A program made the position numbers and the translations under genes. Under the pieces are notes generated by a model. The model was not told the DNA's origin. It did no database searches and saw only the letters and a list, made by a program, of their open reading frames with translations. A DNA stretch of 64,000 nt from Nitrososphaerota archaeon (GTDB lineage: Archaea > Thermoproteota > Nitrososphaeria > Nitrososphaerales > Gagatemarchaeaceae): positions 326,231 to 390,230 of the forward strand of contig JAPCJI010000001.1 of NCBI GenBank assembly GCA_027887005.1, written 5' to 3'. Within the stretch, counting starts at the first letter, position 1, and the number at the start of each line of letters is the position of its first letter. Positions 1-8,683 of the stretch are shown one piece after another.

Positions 1-27
1 CCGAGGGAGACGCTAGGGCCGCGAACC

Positions 28-34
28 CTTAAAG
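28..34 (+). promoter_or_regulatory. TATA-like box for the membrane protein at 60
   Basis: CTTAAAG is centred 29 nt before the TTG at 60. This spacing recurs throughout the window and fits a leaderless archaeal promoter. Confidence 0.5.
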
Positions 35-59
35 CAGACTCGGGGTCGCGCATGCCGAA

Positions 60-605
60 TTGGCCACGGGGCCTACGCTTACTCCGGGAACCAGACGAGT
101 CTTCAGAGTAGTCACCTGGCTCTCCTTCGTCACCATCCTGGTGGTCGCCACCTACGGCGTCGTCGCTTCCTATGGGACCAAGTTGCCCGTCGGGCAGACC
201 CTGGTCGACGTCTACTGGCCCATCTCGCCGTACTTTGCCCAGCCCGTCACCTACTTCAGCGTGGCCTGCATCGCGTTCTTCTACGCCGGACTGAGAATCT
301 GGCAGGAAAGGATCATGCGATGGCCCCCTGCCCTCCTCTCGTTCCTTCAGCTCTTCGGATTCGTCGTCGCCTTCTCCTCGGCCTACGAGGTTCTCTACAA
401 TTTCATGCTCTGGGGGTCGACCTACTCTATCGCCTGCGCCAACTCGATAATAGCACACACACCGTGCAACCCCGACGTGATAATCAGCTCCTACCCCGTC
501 CCCTGGAACCTGGTCTTTGCGACCAGGGCGTTCGCAGCCCTGTTCGTGATCAGCGGATACTCAGTCTACTACCTGAGGCGCCTGTCCGGGTCAGAACTGA
601 TCTAG
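60..605 (+). CDS. four-helix integral membrane protein, unknown function
   Basis: The 181-residue product has four hydrophobic stretches (about 17-40, 57-80, 88-112 and 150-172) and short polar loops, so it is probably an integral membrane protein. I do not recognise a family. It contains four cysteines/histidines in the loop around residues 125-137 (ACANS, HTPC), which could form a disulfide outside the cell; this is inference. The TTG start is chosen because a TATA-like box lies 29 nt upstream. It converges on another small membrane protein, with the stop codons overlapping by 4 nt. The convergent layout gives no functional clue. Confidence 0.6.
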   Translation: MATGPTLTPGTRRVFRVVTWLSFVTILVVATYGVVASYGTKLPVGQTLVDVYWPISPYFAQPVTYFSVACIAFFYAGLRIWQERIMRWPPALLSFLQLFGFVVAFSSAYEVLYNFMLWGSTYSIACANSIIAHTPCNPDVIISSYPVPWNLVFATRAFAALFVISGYSVYYLRRLSGSELI

Positions 606-964
606 GCTTCGGGGACCTTCGGAGAGTAGGCCGCGTAGAGGATGAGAAAGTGCACCACCGCGAAGGCCCCAAACCCCGCCAGGGACAGCTCTGCGATTGT
701 GGAGAAAGGCCCGCCCACCAGAGGGACGTTGGCATAGGCCGCGTATCCTGAGAGGAGGAGCCCGAGGACGGCCGAGGCCGTGGCCCAGGCCCAGGTCAGC
801 CTCGTTGTCGGACGGACCCGGAGCAGGATTCCGGCTACGAGGCAGGTGAACACTGGCCAAAGCACGAACCAGCTCGAGAGGTAGGCGACCGTGAGCCAGA
901 CCACTCCCACGGCCAAGAATGCATAGGCAACATTCACCCTGAGTGCGTCCAGAATCCGGGACAT
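602..964 (-). CDS. small four-helix membrane protein, unknown function
   Basis: The 120-residue product is almost entirely hydrophobic, with about four membrane helices (8-28, 30-48, 56-76 and 90-112) and a short charged C-terminus. No family is recognised. A longer frame exists upstream to 1078, but the ATG at 964 is preferred: a clear TATA-like box (AATTTATAT on the minus strand) sits 29 nt upstream of it, and the extra 38 residues would have to be translated through that promoter. It is transcribed divergently from the DNA polymerase gene and converges with the membrane protein at 60-605. Confidence 0.6.
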   Translation of the reverse strand: MSRILDALRVNVAYAFLAVGVVWLTVAYLSSWFVLWPVFTCLVAGILLRVRPTTRLTWAWATASAVLGLLLSGYAAYANVPLVGGPFSTIAELSLAGFGAFAVVHFLILYAAYSPKVPEA

Positions 965-988
965 CTGCGCATGCGCCCCTTGGTCTCG

Positions 989-997
989 ATATAAATT
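989..997 (-). promoter_or_regulatory. TATA-like box for the gene ending at 602
   Basis: AATTTATAT on the minus strand is centred 29 nt upstream of the ATG at 964. It is among the best TATA matches in the window and decides the start of that gene. Confidence 0.65.
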
Positions 998-1072
998 GTG
1001 CGAGTGGAAAGCTAGGGGGCGCGGTAGCCTTATCTGGGTTGAGCCCTGGATGGCAAACCAGCTGATTTCACT

Positions 1073-3604
1073 ATGCAATCGGTCGCCCAGAGCAAGAACC
1101 TAGCGAAGCAGCTTGCGGAGCTGACTAGGCCCGTCACCGAGCTTGACGAATCCCTCCTTGCCTCGGCCACCTACGACGGGGACCTACGCCTTGCCGTCCT
1201 GAAGTTCTACGACCAGAAGTCGGGAAGGTTTTGGCTCTGGAAGGACAACACTCGGCACCGGCCCTACTGCTACACGAGGCTGGGGCTGGATGAGCTGGGG
1301 GAGATCAGGGCCAGGAAGGACGTCATCGAGATTACCGAAGAGGAGAAGCTCGACCTCCTGAACGATACCCGGGTGAAGATGAGGAAGATAATCACCACCG
1401 ACCCCCTGGCGATAGGCGGAGGGAACGACAGCATCAGAGACCGGGTGAAGGCCTGGGAAGCGGACATCAAGTACTACGAGAACTACGCCTATGACAAGGG
1501 CCTGAAGATGGGGACCTACTACAGGGTCTCCAAGGGGAACGTGATCCCCGTGGCCCACCCTGTCCCCGAGAAGGTAGCGCGTTCGCTCGACGACCTATTG
1601 AGGCGGAATCCCCCAGAATTCGCTCCGTATCTGAAAGAATGGGCCCAGCTCCTTGGTGAGCCGCTCTGCGAATTCAAGCGGATAGCCCTGGACATCGAGG
1701 TGGCCAACGAAGCGTCGCGCCTCCCCGACCCCGAGGACCCGAAGCGCCCGGTGATTGCCGTGTCCTTCTTCAACGAGAGCGAGCAGACTGTCTACGTCCT
1801 GCGGAGCGGCAAGGACGCGGGGGAGCTCGGAGGGAGACCGTACACGGTTCAGCTGTTCGAAGACGAGGCGGAGCTGCTCAGGGCGGTCATGGCCAAGATC
1901 CTGGAGTACCCAATCATAATCACCTTCAACGGAGACGATTTCGACCTCCGATACCTGCAGCACAGGGCCGAGAGGCTCGGGATCCAGGAAGGAGAGAACC
2001 CCATCCAGTTGGAGAGAGTCGCAGCGTCGCTGAAGCACGGGGTTCACATAGACCTCTATCAGTTCTTCAGGAACCGGTCGATCCAGGTCTACGCCTTCAG
2101 CAACAGGTACTCGGAGCACACGCTCAACGGCATCTCCGAGGCCCTCCTGAACAAGTCGAAGATCGAGTTCGATGGCGAAATAGGCGACCTTCCACTGGCC
2201 GAGCTGGCAGGCTACTGCCTGAACGACTCGCAGCTCACCTACGAGCTGACTTCCATGGCGGGCTCGGTGGTGATGAAGCTCCTGCTTGTCATCTCGAGGA
2301 TCGGGAAGATGCCCATCAACGACGTGTCGCGGCTGGGAGTCTCCAACTGGATCCGGAGCATGCTCTTCTTCGAGCACCGGAAGATGGGAGCACTGATTCC
2401 CAGGCAGGACGAGCTCGCGGAGAAGGGGGGCGCCTCATCTCAGGCGATAATCAAGGGGAAGAAGTACAAGGGAGGACTCGTGATCGAGCCGAAGCCCGGG
2501 GTGTTCTTCGACGTCTCGGTCCTGGACTTCGCAAGCCTCTACCCTAGCCTGATCAAGGTCCACAACCTGTCCTACGAGACTGTCGACTGCGTCCACGAGG
2601 AATGCCGTTCCAACACAGTTCCCGACACCTCCTCCTGGGTCTGCACCAAGAGGAAGGGGATCACCAGCCTAGTCACGGGTTCCCTGAGGGACCTACGGGT
2701 CAGCCATTACAAGCCCCTGACCAGGGACGCGACTCTAAGCAAAGAGGATAGGGAGCTGTACAACGTCGTAACCCAGGGCCTCAAGGTCTTCCTCAACGCC
2801 ATCTACGGCAGCATGGGTTTCGAGACCTTCGCGTTCTACTGCCTCCCCGTCGCGGAGGCGACCGCGGCCCTGGGGCGGGACGCCATCACGAAGACCATAA
2901 AGAAGTGCGGCGAGCTGGGGATCAACGTCCTCTACAGCGACACGGACTCGATCTTCCTGCAGAACCCCTCGAAGGAGCAGGTCTCAGCGGTAGAGAGATG
3001 GGCGAACGCCGACCTGGGAGTGGAACTGGACCTGGACAAGACCTACCGCTACGTGGCGTTCAGCAGCCGGAAGAAGAACTACTTCGGGGTGCTCCCCGAC
3101 GGGACGGCGGACATAAAGGGTCTGACTGGGAAGAAGTCTCAGACCCCCGAGTACCTGAAGGAGACCTTCTACACCGCGTTGGACATCCTCAGCCAGGTCA
3201 AGACAGAGTCCGACTTCGAGAAGGCGAGGGCCGATACGAGGGCGCTCCTGACCAGGATGATCGGCCAGCTCAAGAAGAAGGAGGTCCCGGTCGAGAAGCT
3301 GGCGTTCAACGTCATGATGGGGAAGCCCACGGAGAAGTACAACGGGACGACCCCCCAGCACGTCAGGGCTGCGAAGCTGCTGGAAGCGCGGGGGAGGGAG
3401 ATCAAGGCCGGGGAGATCATAGCCTACGTGAAGACGAAGAACCCGCCCTATGTGAAGCCCGTAGAGCTGGCCAAAGTGGAAGAAGTAGACGCGGACAAGT
3501 ACATCGAGTACGCCCATTCGATGTTCGACCAGATGCTGGACGCCCTGGACTTCAGCTTCGACGAGATAATGGGAGCGACGACCCTGGACTTTTTCTGGTC
3601 CTAG
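1073..3604 (+). CDS. polB: family B DNA polymerase
   Basis: Replicative or repair DNA polymerase with 3'-5' proofreading. The 843-residue product has the exonuclease domain (Exo I DIEV near 207; Exo II TFNGDDFD near 283; Exo III YCLNDSQ near 385). The polymerase motifs are all intact: motif A DFASLYPS near 485, motif B K571-x3-N575-x2-YG, motif C YSDTD with D623 and D625, then KKNYFG. Length and motif order match archaeal PolB enzymes. No intein insertion is present at the usual sites. It ends by overlapping the convergent mscS-like gene by 4 nt. Which PolB paralogue it is cannot be told from this window alone. Confidence 0.95.
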   Translation: MQSVAQSKNLAKQLAELTRPVTELDESLLASATYDGDLRLAVLKFYDQKSGRFWLWKDNTRHRPYCYTRLGLDELGEIRARKDVIEITEEEKLDLLNDTRVKMRKIITTDPLAIGGGNDSIRDRVKAWEADIKYYENYAYDKGLKMGTYYRVSKGNVIPVAHPVPEKVARSLDDLLRRNPPEFAPYLKEWAQLLGEPLCEFKRIALDIEVANEASRLPDPEDPKRPVIAVSFFNESEQTVYVLRSGKDAGELGGRPYTVQLFEDEAELLRAVMAKILEYPIIITFNGDDFDLRYLQHRAERLGIQEGENPIQLERVAASLKHGVHIDLYQFFRNRSIQVYAFSNRYSEHTLNGISEALLNKSKIEFDGEIGDLPLAELAGYCLNDSQLTYELTSMAGSVVMKLLLVISRIGKMPINDVSRLGVSNWIRSMLFFEHRKMGALIPRQDELAEKGGASSQAIIKGKKYKGGLVIEPKPGVFFDVSVLDFASLYPSLIKVHNLSYETVDCVHEECRSNTVPDTSSWVCTKRKGITSLVTGSLRDLRVSHYKPLTRDATLSKEDRELYNVVTQGLKVFLNAIYGSMGFETFAFYCLPVAEATAALGRDAITKTIKKCGELGINVLYSDTDSIFLQNPSKEQVSAVERWANADLGVELDLDKTYRYVAFSSRKKNYFGVLPDGTADIKGLTGKKSQTPEYLKETFYTALDILSQVKTESDFEKARADTRALLTRMIGQLKKKEVPVEKLAFNVMMGKPTEKYNGTTPQHVRAAKLLEARGREIKAGEIIAYVKTKNPPYVKPVELAKVEEVDADKYIEYAHSMFDQMLDALDFSFDEIMGATTLDFFWS

Positions 3605-4209
3605 ACCGCGAGTTTCTTCCCCAGGCGTGCGCCGGCCGTATGATTGAGGATGGGTCCGGCCGAGAGGTTGCTGTTGCCGATGATGGCGATGACGCCCTCT
3701 CCAGTCCTGACCCAGGTGGTCCTCATGTTCAGTCGCACCACCTCCCCCTTGGTGGACCCGAATTCGATCACATCCCCTAGGCGAAGTACCCCATCTCTCA
3801 GCATCAGCACCCCGGCGATTATGTTGGACAGGGTGGTCTGGAGGGCCAGGGTGACTGCTAGGCCTCCGATACCAGAAAGGGTCAGAGAGGTGTAGGTGGA
3901 GGAGATTCCGGCTATGCCCGTGACGGCCGCGGCAGCGGCAAGTATCATCAGGAGAGCGACCCACTGCCTGACCGAACTCGAGACTGACTTCGGGGCCCCC
4001 GCCCGCTTTGCCAGCCGCTCGACCAGCCGGCCGAACAGAGTCCCGACTAAGATGATCGCCGCCAGGGCCACCACTACGTAGGCGAAGGTCAGGAGGAGGG
4101 GCCGACCTGTCGCGAACTGGGCGGTGGTGACGCTGGTCGAATTTGTGATGGGAGTAGTGACGAGCTGCAGGAAGGTCAAACCCAGCGCTTGAGGGAACAA
4201 AGCCCACAC
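3601..4209 (-). CDS. MscS-family small-conductance mechanosensitive channel
   Basis: Likely membrane channel that opens on hypo-osmotic stretch. The 202-residue protein has an N-terminal membrane part (helices about 37-60 and 84-104), the glycine/alanine-rich pore helix (about 107-135, SGIGGLAVTLALQTTLSNII) and the following beta domain with GDVIEFG and TTWVRT (about 140-185), all diagnostic of MscS. It stops soon after the beta domain and so lacks the C-terminal alpha/beta vestibule of bacterial MscS. This is a minimal form; a frameshift is not obvious because the end overlaps the polB stop. Transcribed divergently from the GyrI-like gene. Confidence 0.85.
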   Translation of the reverse strand: MWALFPQALGLTFLQLVTTPITNSTSVTTAQFATGRPLLLTFAYVVVALAAIILVGTLFGRLVERLAKRAGAPKSVSSSVRQWVALLMILAAAAAVTGIAGISSTYTSLTLSGIGGLAVTLALQTTLSNIIAGVLMLRDGVLRLGDVIEFGSTKGEVVRLNMRTTWVRTGEGVIAIIGNSNLSAGPILNHTAGARLGKKLAV

Positions 4210-4296
4210 CTCGGTGTTTCACAGCAGGGGAAAAGGATTTTTGCACGTCCGCGGCGGGTTTATTGCACCTGGGGAAGCCCTCACTTCGAACGGGGC

Positions 4297-4761
4297 TTGG
4301 CCGAACCAGAGGTCAAATTCACAGTCTGTCCGAAGGTCTTCGTGGCCTCCATCAAGAGGAACGGTCCCTACTCCGGGGTCGCGGCGGCAATCAGAGAGCT
4401 CAAGGAGTGGATCGATTCCAAGGGCATCGAACAGGCGGGCCATCCGTTCTGCCTGTTCTACGACAACCCGACGGAAACTCCAGAGTCGGAGCTGAGGAGC
4501 GAGGTCTGCATCCCGGTCGTGAAGCCCTTCAGAGCCGAAGGGAGGGTGGAATCGAGGGAACTGCCAGAGACAGCGGTGGCAGAGACGCGGCACAAAGGGC
4601 CTGCGGAGGACTTCTCCAAGACCTACGGGCCGTTCCTGGAGGGGCTGCTCAGGGGCGGCTACAGGAACATCGGCCCCGCACGTGAGTACTTCATGACAGT
4701 CGCCGATGTCACCGGCCCCGGCGCCGGATTCCTCATCCAGCAACCCCTCGAGAAGTGCTAG
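4297..4761 (+). CDS. GyrI-like / AraC effector-binding (small-molecule-binding) domain protein
   Basis: The 154-residue product resembles the GyrI-like effector-binding fold: PEVKFTVCPKVFVASIKRNGPYS at the start, a central HPFCLFYDNP, and a final strand around IGPAREYFM. Family members bind small hydrophobic or cationic ligands, alone or fused to regulators. This one is stand-alone with no DNA-binding domain, so it may be a sensor, a scavenging protein or an enzyme; the ligand is unknown. A longer frame begins at 4189, but it would overlap the divergent mscS start, and the recognisable domain begins right after the TTG at 4297, so I chose that start. The start is less certain than the family. 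Confidence 0.7.
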   Translation: MAEPEVKFTVCPKVFVASIKRNGPYSGVAAAIRELKEWIDSKGIEQAGHPFCLFYDNPTETPESELRSEVCIPVVKPFRAEGRVESRELPETAVAETRHKGPAEDFSKTYGPFLEGLLRGGYRNIGPAREYFMTVADVTGPGAGFLIQQPLEKC

Positions 4762-4774
4762 CGATTCACGTCTT

Positions 4775-4782
4775 GTTAATAT
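4775..4782 (+). promoter_or_regulatory. TATA-like box for the amidase-deiminase operon
   Basis: GTTAATAT is centred 32 nt before the ATG at 4811. It supports that start over the ATG at 4781, which would overlap the box. Confidence 0.5.
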
Positions 4783-4810
4783 GGAGGATTCGGGCCGGCG
4801 AGTTCCTCCG

Positions 4811-5665
4811 ATGAGACAGAATCGTTCAGAGTCGCGTGTCAAGATAGCCCTGGTGCAGATGGCCGCGACCTACGACTACGACGCCAACATCGCCCGGGCA
4901 ACGAGCCTGGTGTCGGAGGCGTCGGAAAGGGGCGGGCAGATCGTGTGCCTTCCCGAGCTGTTCTATTCCCGATATTTTCCGAGGACCAAGGGGGGGGAGC
5001 AGGCTCCCGAAACCATCCCAGGTCCCACATCCGACTCCCTCTCGAAGGCTGCGAAAGCAGCCAGGGTGGTCCTCGTGGGAGGGTCAATCTACGAGAAGAG
5101 GGGAAGGTCTCGCTACAACACCTCCGTCGTCTTCGACGAGCGGGGGAAGATGGTCGGAAGGTACAGCAAGGTCCACGTCCCCCAGGACTCGCACTATTAC
5201 GAGCAGGACTACTTCTCCCCGGGGAAGAGGTACACTGTGGTGGACACCGACCGGGGGAAGGTGGGGGCTCTCATCTGCTTCGACCAATGGTTCCCCGAGG
5301 CGGCGAGGGTCAACAGGCTGATGGGCGCGCAGATGCTCTTCTATCCGACTTCCATCGGCTGGGTGAAGGGGATAGACCCGGTCGAGGGTGACTGGCACGA
5401 AGCCTGGGAGGCGGTCCAGAGGGGCCACGCGATCGCGAACAGCTTGGTGGTCTGTGCGGCCAACAGGGTCGGGGTCGAAGGAGACATGACTTTCTGGGGT
5501 GGCTCTTTCGTCTGCGACCAATTCGGGAAGATACTGGTCCGGGCGGACGACAGGGAAGGGGTCTACATTGCCGAGTGCGACCTCGGGCTGGGGCCCGAAG
5601 TGGAGGAAGGGTGGGGCTTCCAGAAGCTCCGCAAGCCGGCCACCTACGGACGGATTGTAAAGTAG
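4811..5665 (+). CDS. aguB: N-carbamoylputrescine amidase (nitrilase superfamily)
   Basis: Hydrolyses N-carbamoylputrescine to putrescine, CO2 and ammonia in the cytosol. The 284-residue product has the nitrilase catalytic triad: E49 in CLPELF, K120 in YSKVHVP and C156 in ICFDQWFPE. The C-terminal HAIANSLVV and the sequence around TFWGGSFV match the carbamoylputrescine branch rather than general nitrilases. The assignment is strengthened by the agmatine deiminase gene 4 nt downstream, which makes the substrate. The ATG at 4811 is preferred because the TATA-like box is 32 nt upstream. Confidence 0.9.
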   Translation: MRQNRSESRVKIALVQMAATYDYDANIARATSLVSEASERGGQIVCLPELFYSRYFPRTKGGEQAPETIPGPTSDSLSKAAKAARVVLVGGSIYEKRGRSRYNTSVVFDERGKMVGRYSKVHVPQDSHYYEQDYFSPGKRYTVVDTDRGKVGALICFDQWFPEAARVNRLMGAQMLFYPTSIGWVKGIDPVEGDWHEAWEAVQRGHAIANSLVVCAANRVGVEGDMTFWGGSFVCDQFGKILVRADDREGVYIAECDLGLGPEVEEGWGFQKLRKPATYGRIVK

Positions 5666-5669
5666 AGGG

Positions 5670-6689
5670 ATGGACAGGATGGACCCGACCTGGTCGATGC
5701 CCGCGGAATGGGAGAGGCACGAAGCGACCTGGCTGTCATGGCCGAAGAATCCAGACACCTTCCCCCCGGAAGTACTCCCGGGGGTCGAGGCTGCTTACAC
5801 GACCATGGTCGACGCCCTCTCGCGAGGGGAGAAGGTCAGGGTCCTCGTTGACGACCTGAACGAGGAACGAAGGGTTGCGGACGTCCTCTCTGGGATCGAC
5901 AACATCGAGTTCCACAGGTTCAGGACCGCAGACGTGTGGGTCAGAGACTACGGCCCCATCTACGTCCGTGGGCGAGGTCAGGCGCTCACCAAGTGGATGT
6001 TCAACGCCTGGGGCGGGAAGTACGACGACCTGATGGAGGACAGCCTCGCCGGAGACAGGATCGCCGACTCTGCCGGACTTCCGGTCTTCAGGCCCGGGAT
6101 TGTCCTGGAAGGAGGGTCGGTCGAAGTGAACGGACGGGGGACCCTCATGACGACGGAGCAGTGCCTCCTGAATCCGAACAGGAATCCGACCCTCTCCAGG
6201 GCCCAGATCGAAGAGTATCTACATGACTTCCTTGGAGGCCGCAAGATCGTCTGGTTGAAGTCTGGCATCGAAGGGGACGACACCGACGGGCACATCGACG
6301 ACATCGCAAGGTTCGTAGGCCCCTACCGAGTCGCCTGTGCGACAGAGGAGAATGCGAAGGACCCCAACCACGGAGTCCTCGCCAAGAACAGGGCCATCCT
6401 TGAGTCAGCCTCCGACCAGGATGGAAGGAAGCTTGAAGTCGTCAGCCTCCCGATGCCAAGAAGGGCGGATTCGCAGTTCGGAAGGCTGCCAGCTAGCTAC
6501 GCCAACTTCTACATCGGCAACGCGGTGGTGCTCGTACCCGCCTTCGGATGCGAGCAGGACGAAGAGGCAAGGGAGACACTGAGGCGCGAGTTCCCCGGCA
6601 GAAGGATAGTCAGCATCGACTGCAGGGGCCTCGTCTACGGGCTGGGCACTCTCCACTGCGTGACCCAGCAGGTTCCAGTCTCAGAATAG
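5670..6689 (+). CDS. aguA: agmatine deiminase (agmatine iminohydrolase)
   Basis: Converts agmatine to N-carbamoylputrescine and ammonia. The 339-residue product has the guanidino-group-modifying fold signatures: WVRDYGP, the GGS loop, GDDTDGHID with catalytic Asp/His (about 205), and the terminal GLGTLHCVTQQ with the nucleophilic cysteine C330. It follows the N-carbamoylputrescine amidase by 4 nt, so the two consecutive steps from agmatine to putrescine form one transcript. Length is slightly below the usual 350-370. An ATG three codons downstream (5679) is an alternative start. Together the genes imply polyamine synthesis without agmatinase. Confidence 0.93.
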   Translation: MDRMDPTWSMPAEWERHEATWLSWPKNPDTFPPEVLPGVEAAYTTMVDALSRGEKVRVLVDDLNEERRVADVLSGIDNIEFHRFRTADVWVRDYGPIYVRGRGQALTKWMFNAWGGKYDDLMEDSLAGDRIADSAGLPVFRPGIVLEGGSVEVNGRGTLMTTEQCLLNPNRNPTLSRAQIEEYLHDFLGGRKIVWLKSGIEGDDTDGHIDDIARFVGPYRVACATEENAKDPNHGVLAKNRAILESASDQDGRKLEVVSLPMPRRADSQFGRLPASYANFYIGNAVVLVPAFGCEQDEEARETLRREFPGRRIVSIDCRGLVYGLGTLHCVTQQVPVSE

Positions 6690-6702
6690 GGCGACAGCCG
6701 CA

Positions 6703-8406
6703 CTAGCGGTTGGCGGCAACGTCTGAGGCGACCCGGCCGATGAAGGACTCGAGCCTGACCCCCTGCTCCTGCTCTCCGGCTCTGGTCCTGACGGAGACGG
6801 TCTTCGAATCCTCCTCCTTCTTCCCCACTACTAACATGTAGGGGATCTTCTGAAGCTGGGCGTTCCGTATCTTCGACCCCATGGTGCCGCTTTCAAAGTA
6901 CCCTTCGGCCCTGACGCCTGCTGCTCGGAGCTCGGAGAGGACTTCCTGCGAGTAGACAAGGTGCTCGTCTGAGAGGGGAATCACGCACGCCTGGACCGGC
7001 GACACCCAGACCGGAAGGGCCCCCTTGTAGTGCTCCAAGATGATCCCGATGAACCGCTCGAGCGAGCCGTAGATCGTACGGTGAATCACCACGGGGACGT
7101 GCTCCTTCCCATCGGACCCGGTGTAGGCCAGCTTGAACCGCTTCGGCATCTGAAGGTCCAACTGGATTGTACCGCACTGCCATTCCCTCCCCAGCGAGTC
7201 TTTGATGTCCACGTCTATCTTGGGTGCGTAGAAACTGCCTTCCTTGTCCTTGACTTCGTAGGCCAGCCCCTTGGCCTCGACTGCCTTGACAAGGGTCTTG
7301 GTTGCCCTCTCCCACTCCTCCACGCTTCCCATGTGCTCGTCGGGTCTGGTTGAGATCTTCACTTTGTACTTCAGCCCGAAGACCGAGTACATCTTGTCGA
7401 GCAGGTCGAGGAGGCCCACCAACTCGGACTCGGCCTTCTCCTCGGGCGCGAAGATGTGGGCGTCGTCCTGAGAGAGGACCTTGACGCGGAAGAGGCCAGT
7501 CGCCACTCCGCTCAGCTCGTTCCTGTAGACCGGGTCGAAGTCTGCGAACCTCACCGGGAGCTCCCTGAAGCTCCACCTGCGCGACTTGTAGATCAGGAAG
7601 ATAGAGGGGCAGTTCATGGGCTTGAGTCCGAGCTCTTCTTCTCCCAGGCTCGTCAGGAACATGTTCTCCTTGTAGTGCTCGTCGTGACCGCTGACCCTCC
7701 AGAGCGTCATGTTGGCCAGGGCAGGGCTGCTCACTTCGATGTATCCGCGCCTCCTGAGCTCCGCCATGATGAACTGAACCAGCAGGTTCCTCAGGGTGAG
7801 CCCCTTGTCATGCCAGTAGACCATACCCGGGGAGGGCTCCTGGAAGCTGAACAGGTCGAGGCGTTCGCCGATGACCCTGTGGTCCGTCTCGGGGAGGGTT
7901 CCGAAGTCGCTCTTCTTGATCCGCGCGAGGAGCTCGCCTTCGGAGAGCTCCCTCCTCGGATGGGGGGGCTTCTGCTGCTCGGGGGCGGGCTTCACCCCCT
8001 TGGAGTAACTGCGAGACATCTCCGCCAGGGGGTGGCCTTTGACCTTCAGCTGGTAGGCCTTGTTCCAGCCGAAGGGAGACCTAGACGTCTCGATTCCGGC
8101 GTTCTTCGCCTCCCTCTCCATCGCCTCGAGGACGGGGAGGGCGTCGGCAGGCCTTGCCAGGTCGCTGCTCAGGTGCGCGAACGGATAGATCATCACCCTG
8201 TTCGCTCCGAGGTTCTTCAGGAAGGCCTTGAGCTCCCCCACTGCCTTCGCAGCTACCTCTCCGTCGTCCCCCTTTTCCACAGCGGTGAACAGGACGACCG
8301 TATCCTCCTCCCTGACCTTCCCCTTCTCCGCCTCCTCGGCTCCGGGGATTTCTTTCTTGATAGGCTCGTATTCGATGAAGTCTACGTGGAGCTGGAGGAT
8401 CCTCAA
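6703..8406 (-). CDS. thrS: threonyl-tRNA synthetase, archaeal type
   Basis: Charges tRNA-Thr. The 567-residue product begins with the archaea-specific D-aminoacyl-tRNA-deacylase-like editing domain (MRILQLHVDFIEYEP, residues 1-140) that removes mischarged serine. It continues with the class II catalytic core (about 190-460; KPMNCP, the FRVKVLSQDDAHIF motif 2 region, and YGSLERFIG as motif 3), and ends with the anticodon-binding domain (about 465-567, PVQACVIPLSDEH). It is a little shorter than many archaeal homologues because the linker after the editing domain is short. It is downstream of the 67-residue cysteine protein on the same strand. Confidence 0.95.
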   Translation of the reverse strand: MRILQLHVDFIEYEPIKKEIPGAEEAEKGKVREEDTVVLFTAVEKGDDGEVAAKAVGELKAFLKNLGANRVMIYPFAHLSSDLARPADALPVLEAMEREAKNAGIETSRSPFGWNKAYQLKVKGHPLAEMSRSYSKGVKPAPEQQKPPHPRRELSEGELLARIKKSDFGTLPETDHRVIGERLDLFSFQEPSPGMVYWHDKGLTLRNLLVQFIMAELRRRGYIEVSSPALANMTLWRVSGHDEHYKENMFLTSLGEEELGLKPMNCPSIFLIYKSRRWSFRELPVRFADFDPVYRNELSGVATGLFRVKVLSQDDAHIFAPEEKAESELVGLLDLLDKMYSVFGLKYKVKISTRPDEHMGSVEEWERATKTLVKAVEAKGLAYEVKDKEGSFYAPKIDVDIKDSLGREWQCGTIQLDLQMPKRFKLAYTGSDGKEHVPVVIHRTIYGSLERFIGIILEHYKGALPVWVSPVQACVIPLSDEHLVYSQEVLSELRAAGVRAEGYFESGTMGSKIRNAQLQKIPYMLVVGKKEEDSKTVSVRTRAGEQEQGVRLESFIGRVASDVAANR

Positions 8407-8422
8407 CGCGAAACCCTGTTGA

Positions 8423-8626
8423 TTACCATCGGGCCCTTTCCAGGTCCTTCGATTTCTTGGTCGCCTTCTTCCAGACCTTGTAGTGGTCGTGGCACAGGTA
8501 GACCCTCCTCCCTTCTCCGGAGACCGAGAGGCCGCTCCCGCCGATCTGTGAACGACTCAGGGAGCGCACGGCGGGATTGGAGCAGCCGCCCACGTTGCAT
8601 CCCACGCCCTTGTCTATCTTGCCCAA
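8423..8626 (-). CDS. 67-residue cysteine/histidine protein, possible zinc-binding
   Basis: Small basic protein with cysteines in GVGCNVGGCSNPA and a CHDHYK motif near residue 50, followed by a lysine-rich tail. The spaced C-x4-C and C-x2-H suggest a single zinc site; no metal family is named with confidence. The TTG at 8626 is chosen because a TATA box is centred 27 nt upstream; longer frames would run through that promoter into the divergent gene. The same box serves the phosphatidyltransferase on the other strand. It lies 16 nt upstream of thrS and may be cotranscribed with it, so a role in translation is possible but unproven. Confidence 0.65.
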   Translation of the reverse strand: MGKIDKGVGCNVGGCSNPAVRSLSRSQIGGSGLSVSGEGRRVYLCHDHYKVWKKATKKSKDLERARW

Positions 8627-8648
8627 GGATGTTCCCGAGCGTGTTTCA

Positions 8649-8658
8649 CTATTTATAG
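8649..8658. promoter_or_regulatory. shared bidirectional TATA box
   Basis: CTATTTATAG (CTATAAATAG on the other strand) is centred 27 nt from the minus-strand TTG at 8626 and 30 nt from the plus-strand ATG at 8684. One element appears to serve two divergent leaderless genes. Confidence 0.6.
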
Positions 8659-8683
8659 CGTTGCACAGTCGGGCTCTCCCCCG

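Noticed and set aside
1073..3604. intein or mobile intron in polB
   Set aside because: Motifs A, B and C are continuous and spaced as in uninterrupted enzymes. The length is normal.
2984..4246. 420-codon minus-strand frame spanning the polB end and the mscS-like gene
   Set aside because: The polB and MscS readings both carry strong family motifs in other frames. This frame has none and is rich in Arg/Gly/His, typical of a shadow.
7456..8658. 400-codon open frame antisense to thrS
   Set aside because: It is a mirror of GC-rich thrS codons. The thrS product has all synthetase motifs, while the antisense product shows no recognisable domain and a repetitive charged composition.
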